DNA from: Puccinia triticina
Taxonomy: Eukaryota > Basidiomycota > Pucciniomycetes > Pucciniales > Pucciniaceae
Direction of reading: 5' to 3'
NCBI RefSeq assembly: GCF_026914185.1
Contig: NC_070573.1
Coordinates: 310,001-374,000 of the forward strand
Length of the DNA: 64,000 nt
Shown: positions 37,564-50,317 of the stretch, piece by piece
Numbering within the stretch: the first letter of the stretch is position 1
How the letters are laid out: each line of letters begins with the position of its first letter
Notes under the pieces: generated by a model
Seen by the model: only the letters and a program-made list of their open reading frames with translations
Databases searched by the model: none
What the model was told of the DNA's origin: nothing
Program-made: the position numbers and the translations under genes

Positions 37564-39142
37564 TGTGGAACTTCTCACGGCGGGGAGATGAGCTTGGAAG
37601 GGAATAAAATGCTTGAAGGGCTGCCTTCCGGAATAACTCTGGGAGAATGTAACACGAAGAAAATTAAAGATGTGGCACTTTCTTAACTTTCTTGGTGTTG
37701 CTACTTCTGAATACCTTTGATCAATGAGCTCTAATGGCGCAGCTCAAAGAGAATTGAGGATTACAAGTTTTCAAGGGGGTTCAATTTCAATTATCTTCAA
37801 TTTATCAGTTAAATTATCAATTTCAAATTATCAGTGTGATGAATGCTAGTAATTTATAATATTACTATCTAATGCAAGCATGAGGAGAAAGAGTATCCAA
37901 AATGGCCTTCTTTTATAGACAAAAGAACAAATATCAGACTAGCTTTCAATCTTAGAAGATTTACAACTATGTAATGAAATTGTAGTTACATATGAGCCTT
38001 GGCTTTTCTATATGTAAATGATTTTTAGTCTGGAATACTTCTCAAAGATGTTAAACAATTCTTAGAAGTGAATACTAGATTGAAGTGTAAGGAAAATTAC
38101 TGTAAATCTCTTTTTATACTACTTTTGTATATAGAAGTGGCTATTTCAGAAGGATTACATATATTGAGTGTTTCTTATATTTATAGCCAGAAAATAACTT
38201 TTTAAAGCGCTTAAATTAATGAGAAAACTATGTAACATCTTTGTGAAAGTGATATCCAAGTTTATTAAAGACACAGTTTTTACAAAATTAACAAAATTAA
38301 GATCAAGGGTTCCCCCTGTAAAATCACCAAATCAACAAAAAAAAATCAAGGGTTTCCCCAAGTTAAAAATGTGAAAAAGAAGCAAAACAATGTCTCATCA
38401 ACAACAAAAAAAACAGACTTCAATGATACCAACAAAAGAACTTTATCCAAACTGCAACCTAGCCTTCCAACATCAGCAGTGCTGTGCCCCCAGGCTCAAC
38501 CTCCAGCCCGCGTCAAGCGCGCGGGTCAAAAAGGTTGGACGTGAAGGCCCCCGGCCCGCAGCAAAGGCTGCAGACCAGTGGGGGGCCCACTCTTTGCCCC
38601 TCAGACTGCGCACGCGCAACAGCGGAGGGGTGAGGACAATGGATAAGCTGGAAGTGCAGCATCCCCAATTGCCCTGGGGAGGAAAAAATATCACCAACAG
38701 GCTTCTATTTATCTTGTCATCAAAAATTTCACCAGACTGTCTGTTGCCACCTCCGCCGTTCCACGCTGCCACTCGAAAATCAAACCCATGGTGACCCTCT
38801 CTACAAGGCAAACTCAATGGTGCTTTTCTCAAACCGTTGCCCTCGCGATACGCCTGCCAACGCGGGTCCATCTGGCCCAGTCAAGCCAGCTGTTTCCTAG
38901 CATCAGATTCCTAACAACCTCCAGGACGGGCTGCCCACCTTCAGCTCCGGGAGAGGCGCATGGTGGAAGAGTCTTTGATCTTCCTCATGACGCCCCGACC
39001 ATGGCAGAGGGAAAAGTAGGAATGGATGCTCTCGCAGATGGAGTAGGGTTTCAGGCGAAAACCCAAAACTCAGGTTTTGAACGGAGCCTGAGCCTTGCGT
39101 GAACACCCAATACTCCATTCAAAAAACTGAACAGACCAAAAC

Positions 39143-39502
39143 CTACAAATCCCAAAGAACCTGGTCCTTCCGCAAAGCCAACAACAAGGATTTTGTGCGC
39201 TCCAAATCCGCGCTCGAGTACTCTTGTATATACAATTTATAGCAGTGTGAAACCCAACACCCTAAACGACAGACATCCGTACTCTTGCTCATCCCCAGGG
39301 CGTGCCTGAAAGATGCGCCCCCCACCCAGAAACTGTGGCCGAGAATGCCGCGATTGCCGTCTGCCGCAAAAACCTCGGCCAGCTTATTGATCACAGCCCT
39401 TCTGGTTACATGCCGCCTGGCCGTGGCAACGCCGTAGCCAAAAATAGAGGTGGGTGAGTCTCTGCCTCTTGTAAACAACAAGTTATGGCCGCTACCGGGC
39501 AA
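39143..39502 (-). pseudogene. Tyrosine-recombinase C-terminal remnant
   Basis: About 119 residues containing GHSFWVGGASFRHALGMS and VCRLGCWVSHCYKLYIQEYS. This resembles the C-terminal catalytic part of eukaryotic tyrosine recombinases (Crypton/DIRS-like: GHSFR.GGA, GRW.S..Y..YI). The Arg of HxxR reads Trp and GRW reads GCW, so it is probably inactive. The final Tyr is kept. It is probably captured by Helitron 2. Confidence 0.6.
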
Positions 39503-39739
39503 AGGGCGTGTTGTTGCTTGTTCATTATCAACAATTGAGGCTCCCCGGGTCGTGCAGTTTTCGCCGCACGAAGAGTAAGGGTGGCAACCTTCCCGAGCTT
39601 TGGATCAACGGAGAACGCGACATCACAGGGTCGGCAATCACACCAAGGCTGATGAGGGGATTGCCAAGGTGCGCCATGTGGCCTGTCGGATTTCCCATTG
39701 ATTGGCTATCGAGGCTGCCAATACCAACTATGACCTAAT

Positions 39740-40680
39740 CACCCTCATCCTTGAAGGTATACAGACATACCGCTCCTTCTCCGAGATGGAATTTGTCCAA
39801 GTAAGATTACCGCTATGTTTTTGTTTTCTGTGTTGAGAAATCTAAGGTTTATGGTATACTCTGGTTCCAACTCTCTAGATCATCAAAGTGGAAGGCAAGT
39901 TGGATGAAGATCCGAATTCAAATCCCACCTCCGCATCTCCGTTCTACATCCACCGGCCACAGTCATTTGAATACAAGACTTCCTCTGAAGGAAACAAAGA
40001 TTTTGAACACGTCAACTTTGCCATAAGAATCTCACTGATCGTTCGACTCATGAAACGAGCACATTGGCTGACCCAAGGAAGCTGCTGTTCGGTCCGTAAA
40101 ATCTGATGACAAGCTACGGAAGCAATGTCATGCACCATGAGGCAGACTCTCAATCGTTAGAAGAACTGGGATACAACATACTCAAAGAAGCTTTCAACAC
40201 GTGGTCACGCACACGTCAATCGTCGAAGAACACGGGCCCTCTTTCCTCCGGTCGAAAATCGATGGGGTTGCCGCGAGCAACCAGACAGCAACAGTGAAGA
40301 AGCGTCCATGAACGACTGTCCCATATTGTTGAAGGTTTTCTTGTCCGGTTCAAAGATCCCTCTCAACCACACGAGCTCCAAAGAAGAAGAGACCGAGGCT
40401 GGTTTAGAGATTGAAATTGAAAGCTTGACTCGGCAGAAAGCGGACATCAAGAAGGCGATCCAGTTGATTCAAACTGATCTAGATGATGTTACCAAAAGAT
40501 TGGGATTATTAGCTACCAAATTAGTTTGTGAAGATCTTACAAGCCTGATCTCAATCTTCAACCGTAAGAACCCTTGTAGGATGTCTAACCTCAGCAACCA
40601 ACTCACTAAGAACACCAAGGATCTGAGATTTAAAAATCGGGCTGCAACTCCTGCCCGGCTTCTGTTACGGCCTGATTAAT
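39740..40680 (+). pseudogene. Exon-like captured fragments, source gene unknown
   Basis: After a CTCTAG acceptor near 39878 a frame encodes IIKVEGKLDEDPNSNPTSAS and continues to 40106. At 40380-40530 another frame encodes a likely coiled coil (EIEIESLTRQKADIKKAIQL). The coding look and splice-like borders suggest captured host exons. I cannot name the source. Confidence 0.4.
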
Positions 40681-41206
40681 TGACAGCCTGTCACTGCCTG
40701 AGATCTTGTCTGGTGCAAAGCGCTCTACTAGACTTTGATGAGAAACAGAGTGCGATAGCCGTGATAGAGGTTGACTTAACGTCTCCACGCAACCAACACA
40801 CACGTAAGCTTACCAATTATGTAACAAAAGCAGTTTCAAAGAGTGGAAAATCCGGGATATTGGGGCGGATCACACCAGATATCTGAAACCAGAGGTTCCG
40901 AAACCTGCGGATATGGGCAGATATTTCTGGATCTGAAGAGGGGTTCTTCAGGATGCAGCTCAGCAGAATAGACATAAACATAAGAAAATTTATTTAACAA
41001 ATGCAGACATAAACCTTGAAGTAAGAAACTTTGTTTAAACAAAATAAAAATAAACCTGTGGTGACTATGAAGTACCAGTAAAAAAGGAACTACAGCAGAT
41101 ATTTCCCTGAGGTAAAACATAATATAAACCTATAATTGGCTTGGATTTTGGTCAAAACTTTTGCAGGGACAAATTAGAGATTGATATTTTTGATCTGTTT
41201 ATTTCA

Positions 41207-41311
41207 GGTTGTGTTTAGCAGCGTAATTATTGTGACAAGTGATAACCCAGTGCCATAATGTCACATTTCACAATTATTTATTGCACAATAATTACACTGC
41301 CAAACACAGCC
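41207..41311. mobile_element. Small MITE inside Helitron 2
   Basis: 105-bp fold-back with ends GGTTGTGTTTAGCAGCGTAA and, reversed, GGCTGTGTTTGGCAGTGTAA. A nearly palindromic AT-rich interior continues the pairing (TTATTGTG). Target duplication not resolved. Confidence 0.55.
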
Positions 41312-41618
41312 TAAGTGTGACAAGTGTTTGCCATTTGACAGAGAGTGAGGGTTGTGGACTTGGTGCAATTGGTTTCTTTGATTTCTGGGAGTACAGCCAC
41401 ACAGTAGCCTTGTAAAATATAAGTGAGGTGTGATGATTACAGCTGATTTTGACATGTTGAAGTAGAGTTTAAAGAGAAAAAATGGTGAAATGGAACCAGG
41501 TATCTGCAGCGGCGAAGCCGCCTTGGCCTCTAGTAAAGTATATTTACACCTGTTTATGTTAAAAATGTTAAGTTTTTGGCTATTTTGCACGCTGCGCGCG
41601 TTGATTGCTCTCACCACA

Positions 41619-44600
41619 CCGGTTGAGATATAGTGGCAGAAACACAAAGAAAACCCCAATTTGGTGATATTTTGAGACTCATGAGAATGTAGCTGCCTCA
41701 TTTTGGGATTTTCATGGTCAAGAGCTGACCCAAATTAACTTCTCAACTTTTCTTATTATAATGGTAACAATATCATGAAATCATTTGCATTGCCGGTTGG
41801 GATACAGTGGCAGAAACACCAAAAAATACCCAATTAGGCAATAATTTGAGACTAATCAGACTACAGCAGCTCCTCTTGGGCAATTCCATGCATGAACGCA
41901 ATACCAAAATAATCTTTGGCAATGGATGAATATTCTGGTACCAATATCATGAAATAATCACCATTCCGGGTTGAGATATAGTGGCATAAACACAAAGTAT
42001 AAACCTAATTTGGTGATATTTTGAGACTCTTGAGAATGTAGCTGCCACATTTTGGGATTTTCATGGTCAAGAGCTGACCCAAAGTAATCTCTCAACATGT
42101 CTTTTGTCATAATGATATCAATATCATGAAATCATTTGCATTGCGGGTTGAGATACAGTGGCAGAAACACCAAAAAATACCCAATTAGGCAATATTTTGA
42201 GACTAATCAGACTATAGCAGTGCCTTTTGGGCATTTCCATACATGAAAGCTATACCAAAGTAATCTTTGGAAATGGATGAAAATTCTGGTCTTGATATCA
42301 TGAAATAATCACCATTCCCAGTTGAGATATGGTGGCAGAAACACAAAGAAAACCCCAATTTGGTGATATTTTGAGACTCATCGGACTGTAGCTGCCACAT
42401 TTTGGGATTTTCATGGTCCAGAGCTGAACCAAATTAATCTCTCAACATGTCCTGTTTGAATGGTATAAATATCATGAAATCATTTGCATTGTCGGTTGAG
42501 ATACAGTGGCAGAAACACCAAAAAATACACAATTAGGCAATATTTTGAGACTAATCAGACTATAGCAGCGCCTTTTGGGCATTTCCATACATGAAAGCTA
42601 TACCAAAAAAATCTATGGAAATGGATGAATATTCGGGTTCCAATATCATGAAATAATCACCATTGCCGGTTGAGATATGGTGGCAGAAACAGAAAGAAAG
42701 GCCCAATCTGGGGATATTTGAGACTCATGAGACTGTAGCTGCCTCAATTTGGGATTTTCTTGGTCAAGAGCTGACTGAAATTAATATCTCCACATTTCTC
42801 ATTATAATGGTATCAATATCATGAAATAAATGTTAGCCTGGTTCAGATACAGTGGCAGAAACACCATAAAATACCCAATTAGGGAATATTTTGAGACTAA
42901 TCAGACTATAGCAGCTCCTTTTGGGCATTTCCATACATAAAAGCTATACCAAAATATCTTTGGAAATGGATGAATGTTTTGGTCCCAATATCATGAAATA
43001 ATCACCATTCCCTGTTGAGATATAGTGGCAGAAACACAAAGAAAACCCCAATTTGGAAAACCCCAATTTGGTGCTATTTGGAGACTCATGAGAATGTAGC
43101 TGCCACATTTTGGGATTTTCATGGTCAAGAGCTGACCCAAAGTAGTCCTGCAACGTGTCTTATCATAATGGTATCAATATCATGAAATCATTTGCATTGT
43201 GGGTTGAGATACAGGGGCAGAAACACCTAAAAATACCCAATTAGGCAATATTTTGAGACTAATCAGACTATAGCAGCTCCTTTTGGGCATTTCCATACAT
43301 GAAAGCTGTAACAAAATAATCTTTGGAAATGGATGAATATTCTGGTACCAATATCATGAAACAATCACCATTCCCGGTTGAGGTATGGTGGCAGAAACAG
43401 AAAGAACAGCCCAATTTGGTGATATTTTGAGACTCATGAGAATGTAGCTGCCTCATTTTGGGATTTGCATGGTCAAGAGCTGACCCAAATTGATCCCTCA
43501 ACATGTCTTGTTATTATGGTGTCAATATCATGAAATAAATGTTAGCCCCGGTTCAGATACAGTGGCAGAAACACCATAAAGTACCCAATTAGGGAATATT
43601 TTGAGACTAATCAGACTATAGCAGCTCTTTTTGGGCATTTCCATACATGAAAGCTACACCAAAATAATATTTGGAAATGTATCAATATTCTGGTACCAAT
43701 ATCATGAAATGATCACCATTCCTGGTTGAGATATGGTGGCAGGAACACAAAGAAAAACCTAATTTGGTGGTTGTTTGAGACCCACAAGACTTTAGCTGAC
43801 ACATTTTGGGTTTTTCATTGGCAAGAGCTGACCCAAGTTAATCTCTCAAAATCTCTTATCATAATGGTATCAATATCATGAAATCATTACCACTGCGGGT
43901 TGAGATACAGTGGCAGAAACACCAAGAAATACCCAATTAGGCAATATTTTGAGACTAATTAGACTAGAGCAGCTCGTTTTTGGGATTTCAATTCATCAAC
44001 TCTATACAAAAATAATCTTTGGAAATGTATCAATATTCTGGTACCAATATCATGAAACAATCACCATTCCTGGTCGAGATATAGTGGCAGAAATACAAAG
44101 AAAACCCCAATTTGGTGATATTTTGAGACTCATGAGAATGTAGCTGCCACATTTTGGGATTTTCATGGTCAAGAGCTGACCCAAAGTAATCCCTCAAAAT
44201 GTCTTATCATGATGGTTTCAATATCATGAAATTATTCGTATTGCGGGTTGAGATACAGTGGCAGAAACACCAAAAAATACCCAATGAGGCAATATTTTGA
44301 GACTAATCAGACTATAGCAGCTCCTTTGGGCATTTCCATACATGAAAGCTATACCAAAATATTCTTTGGAAATGGACGAATATTCTGGTCCCAATATCAT
44401 GAAATAATCACCCTTCCCAGTTGAAATATATTGGCAGTAACACAAAGAAAACCCCAATTTGGTGATATTTTGAGACTCATGAGAATGTAACTGGCTCATT
44501 TTGGGATTTTCATGGTCAAGAGCTGACCGAGAGTAATTGATCAACATGTTTTATCATAATGGTATCAATATCATGAAATCATTTGCATTGGGGGTTGAGA

Positions 44601-45398
44601 TACAGTGGCAGAAACACCAAATAATACCCAATTAGGCAATATTTTGAGACCAATCAGACTATAGCAGCTCCTTTTGGGCATTTCCATACATGAAAGCTAT
44701 ACCAAAATAATCTTTGGCAATGGATGAATATTTTGGTCCCAATATCATGGAATAATCACCAATCCCGGTTGAGATACTAGTGGCAGAAACACAAAGAAAA
44801 CCCCAATTTGGTGCTATTTGGAGACTCATGAGAATGTAGCTGCCACATTTTGGGATTTTCATGGTCAAGAGCTGACCCAAAGTAGTCCCGCAACATTTCT
44901 CATCATAATGGTATCAATATCATGAAATCATTTGCATTGCGGGTTGAGATACAGTGGCAGAAACACCAAAAAATACCCAATTAGGCAATATTTTGAGACT
45001 AATCAGACTATAGCAGCTCCTTTTGGGCATTTCCATATATGAAAGCTATACCAAAATAATATTTGGAAATGGATGAATATTCTGGTCCCAATATCATGAA
45101 ATAATCACCATTCCCGGTTGAGATATGGTCGCAGAAACAGAAAGAAATGCCCAATTTGGTAATATGTTGAGACTCATGAGACTGTAACTGCCTCATTGTG
45201 GGATTTTCATGGTCAAGAGCTGACCCAAATTAATCTTTCAACATGTCCTATCATAATGGTATCAATATCATGAAATCATTACCATTGCGGGTTGAGATAC
45301 AGTGGCAGAAACACCGAAAAATACCCAATTAGGCAATATTTTGAGACTAATCAGACTATAGAAGCTCCTTTTGGGCATTTCCATACATGAAAGCTATA
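41619..45398 (+). repeat. 348-bp dimeric satellite, block 5 (longest run)
   Basis: About eleven consecutive dimers. The marker GCAGCTCCTTTTGGGCATTT (monomer A) recurs at roughly 340-360 bp spacing (about 42220, 42567, 42915, 43275, 43625, 43973, 44330, 44670, 45015, 45367). Monomer B carries GTAGCTGCCACATTTTGGGA in the same position of its half. Each half counts to 174 bp. Short frames inside are chance products. Confidence 0.95.
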
Positions 45399-46875
45399 TC
45401 CAAGTTTATTAAAGACACAGATTTACCAGAATTTTCAAAAAAAAATTCAAGTGTTTTGCCTCTTATTTTCCAAAATAAAAATAAAAGGGTATGCTCAAAT
45501 GCCAGAACAACTGTCATAGTCTACAATTTAATTATTTCAACAAAAATAAATATTTCATAATCGTAATAGCCTTCCAACATCAGCAGAAGTGCTGTGCCAC
45601 AGGCTCAGCCCCCAGCCCGCGTCAAGCGCACGGGTCAAAAGGACTGGACATGAAGGCCCCCGGCCCGCAGAAAAGCTTGCAAACCAGTGGGGGGCCAACT
45701 CTTCGCCCCTCAAACTGCGCACATGCAACAGCGGAAGGGTTGAGGGAGAAGGATAGCCTCAAATTCAGCATCACCAAACTCCCTGGGGAACAACCGACGA
45801 GCGGCCGCTTCTATTTATCTATCTGACACCCGAATCGCCTAATCGCCCGCTGAACCCTTCCTCCTTCATACTGTACCCGAAATAACCACATCCAACCTGA
45901 AACTGCCGCCATGACATCCCCAACCTAACCCGGTAACCACGCATGCTTGTACGCACTCGCTCAACCGACCAAACACCTAGCCCCGTCACACCCACAACAA
46001 GATATTCGCTTCCGGCAAGCCCGTTGCCAAGGGTTTGCAGAACCGCAATATCGACTTTTGTACGTAATCTGACTAACCAAGGCCAAGCCACTCATACGGT
46101 GACCTTGGCCAAGCCAGGGATCATGTAACCTAGACATTCAAGTCGCGCCCAGCTAATCGCCTTGCCTACTCCACTTCAATCGCAGACGCCTTGGCCCATT
46201 TTACGCCCGACCGCATTGCGCCCAGCCAGCCCCGCGAGATCAGACCCAGTCCTAACCATCAACCCCACCCGCCACTTGTGACACCTTTAGACCGTTGGGT
46301 CATGAGTCCCTGATGGCTCTTTTTTGCCTTTGGTCTGTTGGTTATGACATGGTTATTTTTGGCGGAGGCCCCGTGTGTTTTTAATTGCCGTTTGTTGGTG
46401 TGTGGCGGGTCTGTTGGCTTTGTGACATGTTCCTCATCTGTGAATGGTGGCGGGGATCGGTGTGATATTAATATTTTCATAGTTAGCAAGCGCAAAGTAC
46501 TTGTTAAGATAGCCTACTGTAATTATTGAAACATCTGACTAGCTCAAGGTTTGCCTAATGTAAACTCTCTGGAACTGTAGAAGGAGGAGACATAAGTATT
46601 CTGGATATAGCAAGGGACGGCTGTGGTGTAGCTGGTTATGCTTGTGTCATATAATGCATGCGTGAGCTGATTTGGAGTTGGCTTGTTATTTCAATTGAGT
46701 TTCAGGCTTGAGCTAAACCCCAGAGCCTAAGCCCCGAGCCCATCTGCAGAAAACAGCTCAAATAGTTTGGATGGTGGAGGCCTGAGCCTGCAGCGGGGTC
46801 TGGGTGTGGCGCACTCTTTGGGTGTAGAGTTACTGGGACCTGATCGTGCAGCGGCGAAGCCGCCTTGGCCTCTAG
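45399..46875 (+). mobile_element. Helitron 3, non-autonomous
   Basis: 1,477 bp. Begins TCCAAGTTTATTAAAGACAC and ends GCGGCGAAGCCGCCTTGGCC then TCTAG. Flanks GCTATA|TCAAAATAATC rejoin to an uninterrupted satellite monomer, proving A|T insertion with no duplication. It shares the 5' block 45568-45820 with Helitron 2. Cargo not recognised. Confidence 0.92.
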
Positions 46876-47995
46876 TCAAAATAATCTTTGGAAATGGATG
46901 AATATTCTGATACCAATATCATGAAATAATCACCACTCCCGGTCGAGATATAGTGGCAGAAACACAAAGAAAACCCCAATTTGGTGATATTTTGAGACTC
47001 ATGAGAATGTAGCTGCCACATTTTGGGATTTTCATGGTCAAGAGCTGACCCAAATTGATCTCTCAACATGTATTATCATGATGGTATCAATATCATGAAA
47101 TCATTCCCATTGCGGGTTGAGATACAGTGGCAGAAAACCAAAAAATACCCAATTAGGCAATATTTTGAGACTAATCAGACTATAGAAGCTCCTTTTGGGC
47201 ATTTCCATACATGAAAGCTATACCAAAATAATATTTGGAAATGGATGAATATTCTGGTCCCAATATAATGAAATAATCACCATTCCCGGTCGAGATATAG
47301 TGGCAGAAACAGAAAGAAAAGCCCAATTTGGTGATATTTTGAGACTAATGAAACTGTAGCTGCCACATTTTTGGATTTTAATGAACAAGAGCTGACCCAA
47401 ATTACTCTCTCAACATCTCTTATCATAATGGTATCAATATCATGAAATAAATGTTAGCCCTGGTTCAGATACAGTGGCAGAAACACCAAAAAATACCCAA
47501 TTAGGCAATATTTTGAAACTAATCAGACTTTAGCCGCTCGGTTTTGGGATTTTAATCCATGAAAGCTATACCAAAATACTCTTTGCAAATGGATGAAAAT
47601 TCTGGTACCAATATCATGGAATAATCAACATTCCTGGTTGAGATATAATGGCAGAAACACAAAAAATGAGGCAACAGTTTGTGACTGATTAAATGGGGCT
47701 GCTAAATTGGGAGATTTTCATTGGCAAAAAGCCTTCCTAAATTAATCTTTCAAATTTTCTCATCATTACGGTACCAATATCATGAATTCATCCCCATTGC
47801 TAGTTGAGATATAGTTGTAGAAACACAACAAAACCAACCAATTAGGCAATATTTCACACTGATCAGACTGTAACTGCAACATTTTGGGACTTTCATAGAC
47901 CAAAAATTTCTCAAATTATTGTTCAGATAATCCTGATCCTCATGGTACCAATATCATGAAATAAATCTTAGCCCTGGTTGAGACACAGTGGCAGA
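46876..47995 (+). repeat. 348-bp dimeric satellite, block 6 (decaying edge)
   Basis: Two good dimers, then from about 47660 progressively diverged copies with only GTTGAGAYATAGT and GCAGAAACAC still obvious. This looks like the right edge of the array. Confidence 0.85.
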
Positions 47996-48620
47996 AGCAC
48001 AAAAAACAATGCCTGATAATTTTAGGGGATAGTTTCAAACCAACCAGACTCAATCAATCTCTTTAGATCCAAAAATATTGAACCTCAGATTCTGGGATAA
48101 CATCAGTTGACTGATTGAATATATTGGGGAAACACCTCCCATTAGTCTTTGATTGAACAAAAGAAGCAAAAGACACCTTACTCAAATCTGGTACAAACGT
48201 TAAATCAATCTCAGGCCTAGTAGAAATTTAGGATATTGGATATGATGAGTCATATATACAAGCCATTAAATTTGAACAAAATTGATGTAGCATGATATAT
48301 TAAGACTGATTTTTTTTTTTTTTTTTTTTTTTTGGAAAGTAGATTTCAACACTTCTGCAAAGTTCAAGTGACAATAATTCATGCCTCCCCATTCCTCCTC
48401 CCCCCTCCCCCTCCCTGCCTGACTTAACAGACTATTTTTCCTCAGGAATAATTCATATGAGTATGTAGAAATGACCTATTTGATCTGGCAACAAAATGAA
48501 GCTGTTACTATGGTTGATAGTTAAGAAAGGGGGAAATCAAGAGAAAGAGAGATGATAGAAGGGTTATGATGTTGCAGGAAGGAAAAAAATTAAAGAGAAA
48601 TTTCAAAAAAAAAAAAAAAA
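47996..48620. other. Unique AT-rich spacer
   Basis: No gene. A poly-T run lies at about 48310-48333, a C/T-rich stretch at about 48386-48418, and a poly-A run at about 48606-48620 next to the truncated Copia end. Confidence 0.5.
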
Positions 48621-50316
48621 TCAATATATGCCATATTGATCAATATATGCCTTCCCAAATTCATCCATGTTTGTAGTGAGATAGGCAGTTCCGTGATGAG
48701 AGGCCTTCACAGTTGAGTTGTCGGCCAGGCGAATGGGAGTGGAGTTGGGTTTGATGTTTTTGACATCAGCACGGTAAGGGGTCATACAATTTGAGCAGCC
48801 TGAATCGAGGTTGGCATCCTTGCGAGAGATCGTAACCGCGTTCGCAGTGTGCTCTTCGACCGCAACCGCATTCCCAGCCCTTGCTGAAGGGCGTGCGGGC
48901 CCATCGACATCCGAGCCGGAGTAGTCAGAATCTTCGTTGTTGTCGTCACCGCCGAGATCCACTACAGCCGTCTGACCTGCCTTAGCAGGGGGCTTTTGTT
49001 GGTAACGATTTCCAGACAATCTGCCAGATCGGCCCGAGTTGTTGGCGCGTCGGGAAGAGTTAGAGTTACGGCGGTCATGTTCTGCCAGAATCCTGGCGGC
49101 TTTTTCACAGACCTCAAGATTGTGTCCGGATCTCTTGCAGAAGGTGCAATAGAGAGAGTGATCGAGTGGTGGCCGAGAGCTCCTGGGCGGGGCTTGATGA
49201 GGAGGCGCTGCACGCGCAACCAATTCGCCTATTGATTGTTCCTCGCTCCTGGTCTTCCGGCGAAGGTGTTCCGCTTTGAGAGCATCCAGAATTTTGATAG
49301 GGGGAACTCAAGGGTCGTTCATCATGGCCGAGACACATGCAAGCCAGTCGGATGGCAGGGATGTGAGGATTGACGAGGAGTAGATGTCGTCTAAAGTGAG
49401 CGGAGCATCGGCGGTGATCAGGGCTGACAGACTTTCAAAAGTTTTAGCCATGTCTTCCAGATGGGTGAGAAGATTGTCATTTGTCATTCGAGCGGTCGTG
49501 AGTTTGCGAAGAAAGTAGGTGATACCCCCAGCAGATGAGTCCTGATGGGCCTCCTTGAGGGCAGTCCAAAGCGCTCGAGCATCCGTTGTAATGTGGCGGA
49601 CCTTTCGAACATGCGCGGCGTGAATCGTACTGGAGATGGCTCCAAAAGCGGCTTTGTTATTGCGAGCCCAATTTGGATTTGCCCTAGCCTTTGCGATATT
49701 GTCATCGATAACGTACATGGCATTGGTGGTGTTGAGATGGGCCCGCATGAACCAGGTCCATTTGTTGTAATTGGATCCAGGTCCGGGGGGCTTGAGTCGC
49801 TCAATGGTGGTGGTCTTGAGAGCTGGATGAGTCCAGGTCTCAGGGTTGGGTTTGGAAGACATGGTCGGAGTGAGTCGATTAGTTGACGAGTTTGTCAAAG
49901 GTTTGGTTTTGGGTTTTGGTGATGATGGTGTCATGAACCGGAAGCTTTATCGAGAAGCGTACGGATCCTCCACGCTGATAGAGATGCTGCGGCTTTAGCG
50001 GCAAATGGCGCTCATAACCTGTTGTGGTGATAAACCTGGAACAGCAGAATGTGAAGATGATGTTCGTGGAAGGATGATCATTGCATGAGAAAAAGAAAAC
50101 AAGGAGAGAGAAGAGAGAAAAGAAAAGACAAAGAGACACTCACCTGGAACAGCAGAATGTGAAGATGATGTTCGTGGAAGGATGAGGAAAGGTCCTTCCA
50201 CGTCTGCTGCTCCAGGTGACTACAAAGGTGAAATGTCACCAGCTGTGATATGTACACAAAAGGTTTGAAGCACAAGCACTTGAGAAAAAGGAACACATGA
50301 CTACACAACCTCAACA
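48621..50316 (-). mobile_element. Truncated Copia-type retrotransposon (5' LTR, gag, protease)
   Basis: The minus-strand 5' LTR (50316-50020) starts TGTTGAGG and ends CCACAACA. It is followed at once by GGTTATGAGC, the Copia half-initiator-tRNA primer site. Gag runs from 49934 (UBN2-like, WTWFMRAHLN...), is stopped in frame by TGA at 49308-49310, and continues to the zinc knuckle CTFCKRSGHNLEVC and the protease-like LDSGCSNCMTPY. The element breaks off at 48621, so integrase, reverse transcriptase and 3' LTR are missing. A 44-bp direct duplication lies in the LTR (about 50034-50077 and 50143-50185). Confidence 0.85.
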
Positions 50317-50317
50317 T

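Larger units (their letters stand above)
38255..41533 (+). mobile_element. Helitron 2, non-autonomous
   Basis: 3,279 bp. Starts A|TCCAAGTTTATTAAAGACAC and ends GCGGCGAAGCCGC...CTCTAG|T. It shares the 5' region (about 38456-38715, ending CTTCTATTTATCT) with Helitron 3 and more weakly with L and R. The cargo includes a tyrosine-recombinase remnant, exon-like pieces at 39700-40680 of unrecognised origin, and a small MITE. No Rep/helicase. Confidence 0.88.
37564..41618. mobile_element. Solo LTR (776 bp) split by Helitron 2
   Basis: Starts TGTGGAACTTCTC at 37564 and ends CTCTCACCACA at 41618. A CCGG duplication lies at 37560-37563 and 41619-41622, and removal restores the satellite ATTCCCGGTTGAGAT. 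Its halves (37564-38254 and 41534-41618) are separated by Helitron 2. Confidence 0.75.

Noticed and set aside
41619..45398. CRISPR-like array
   Set aside because: Repeats are 348 bp and contiguous with no unique spacers, and the genome is eukaryotic.
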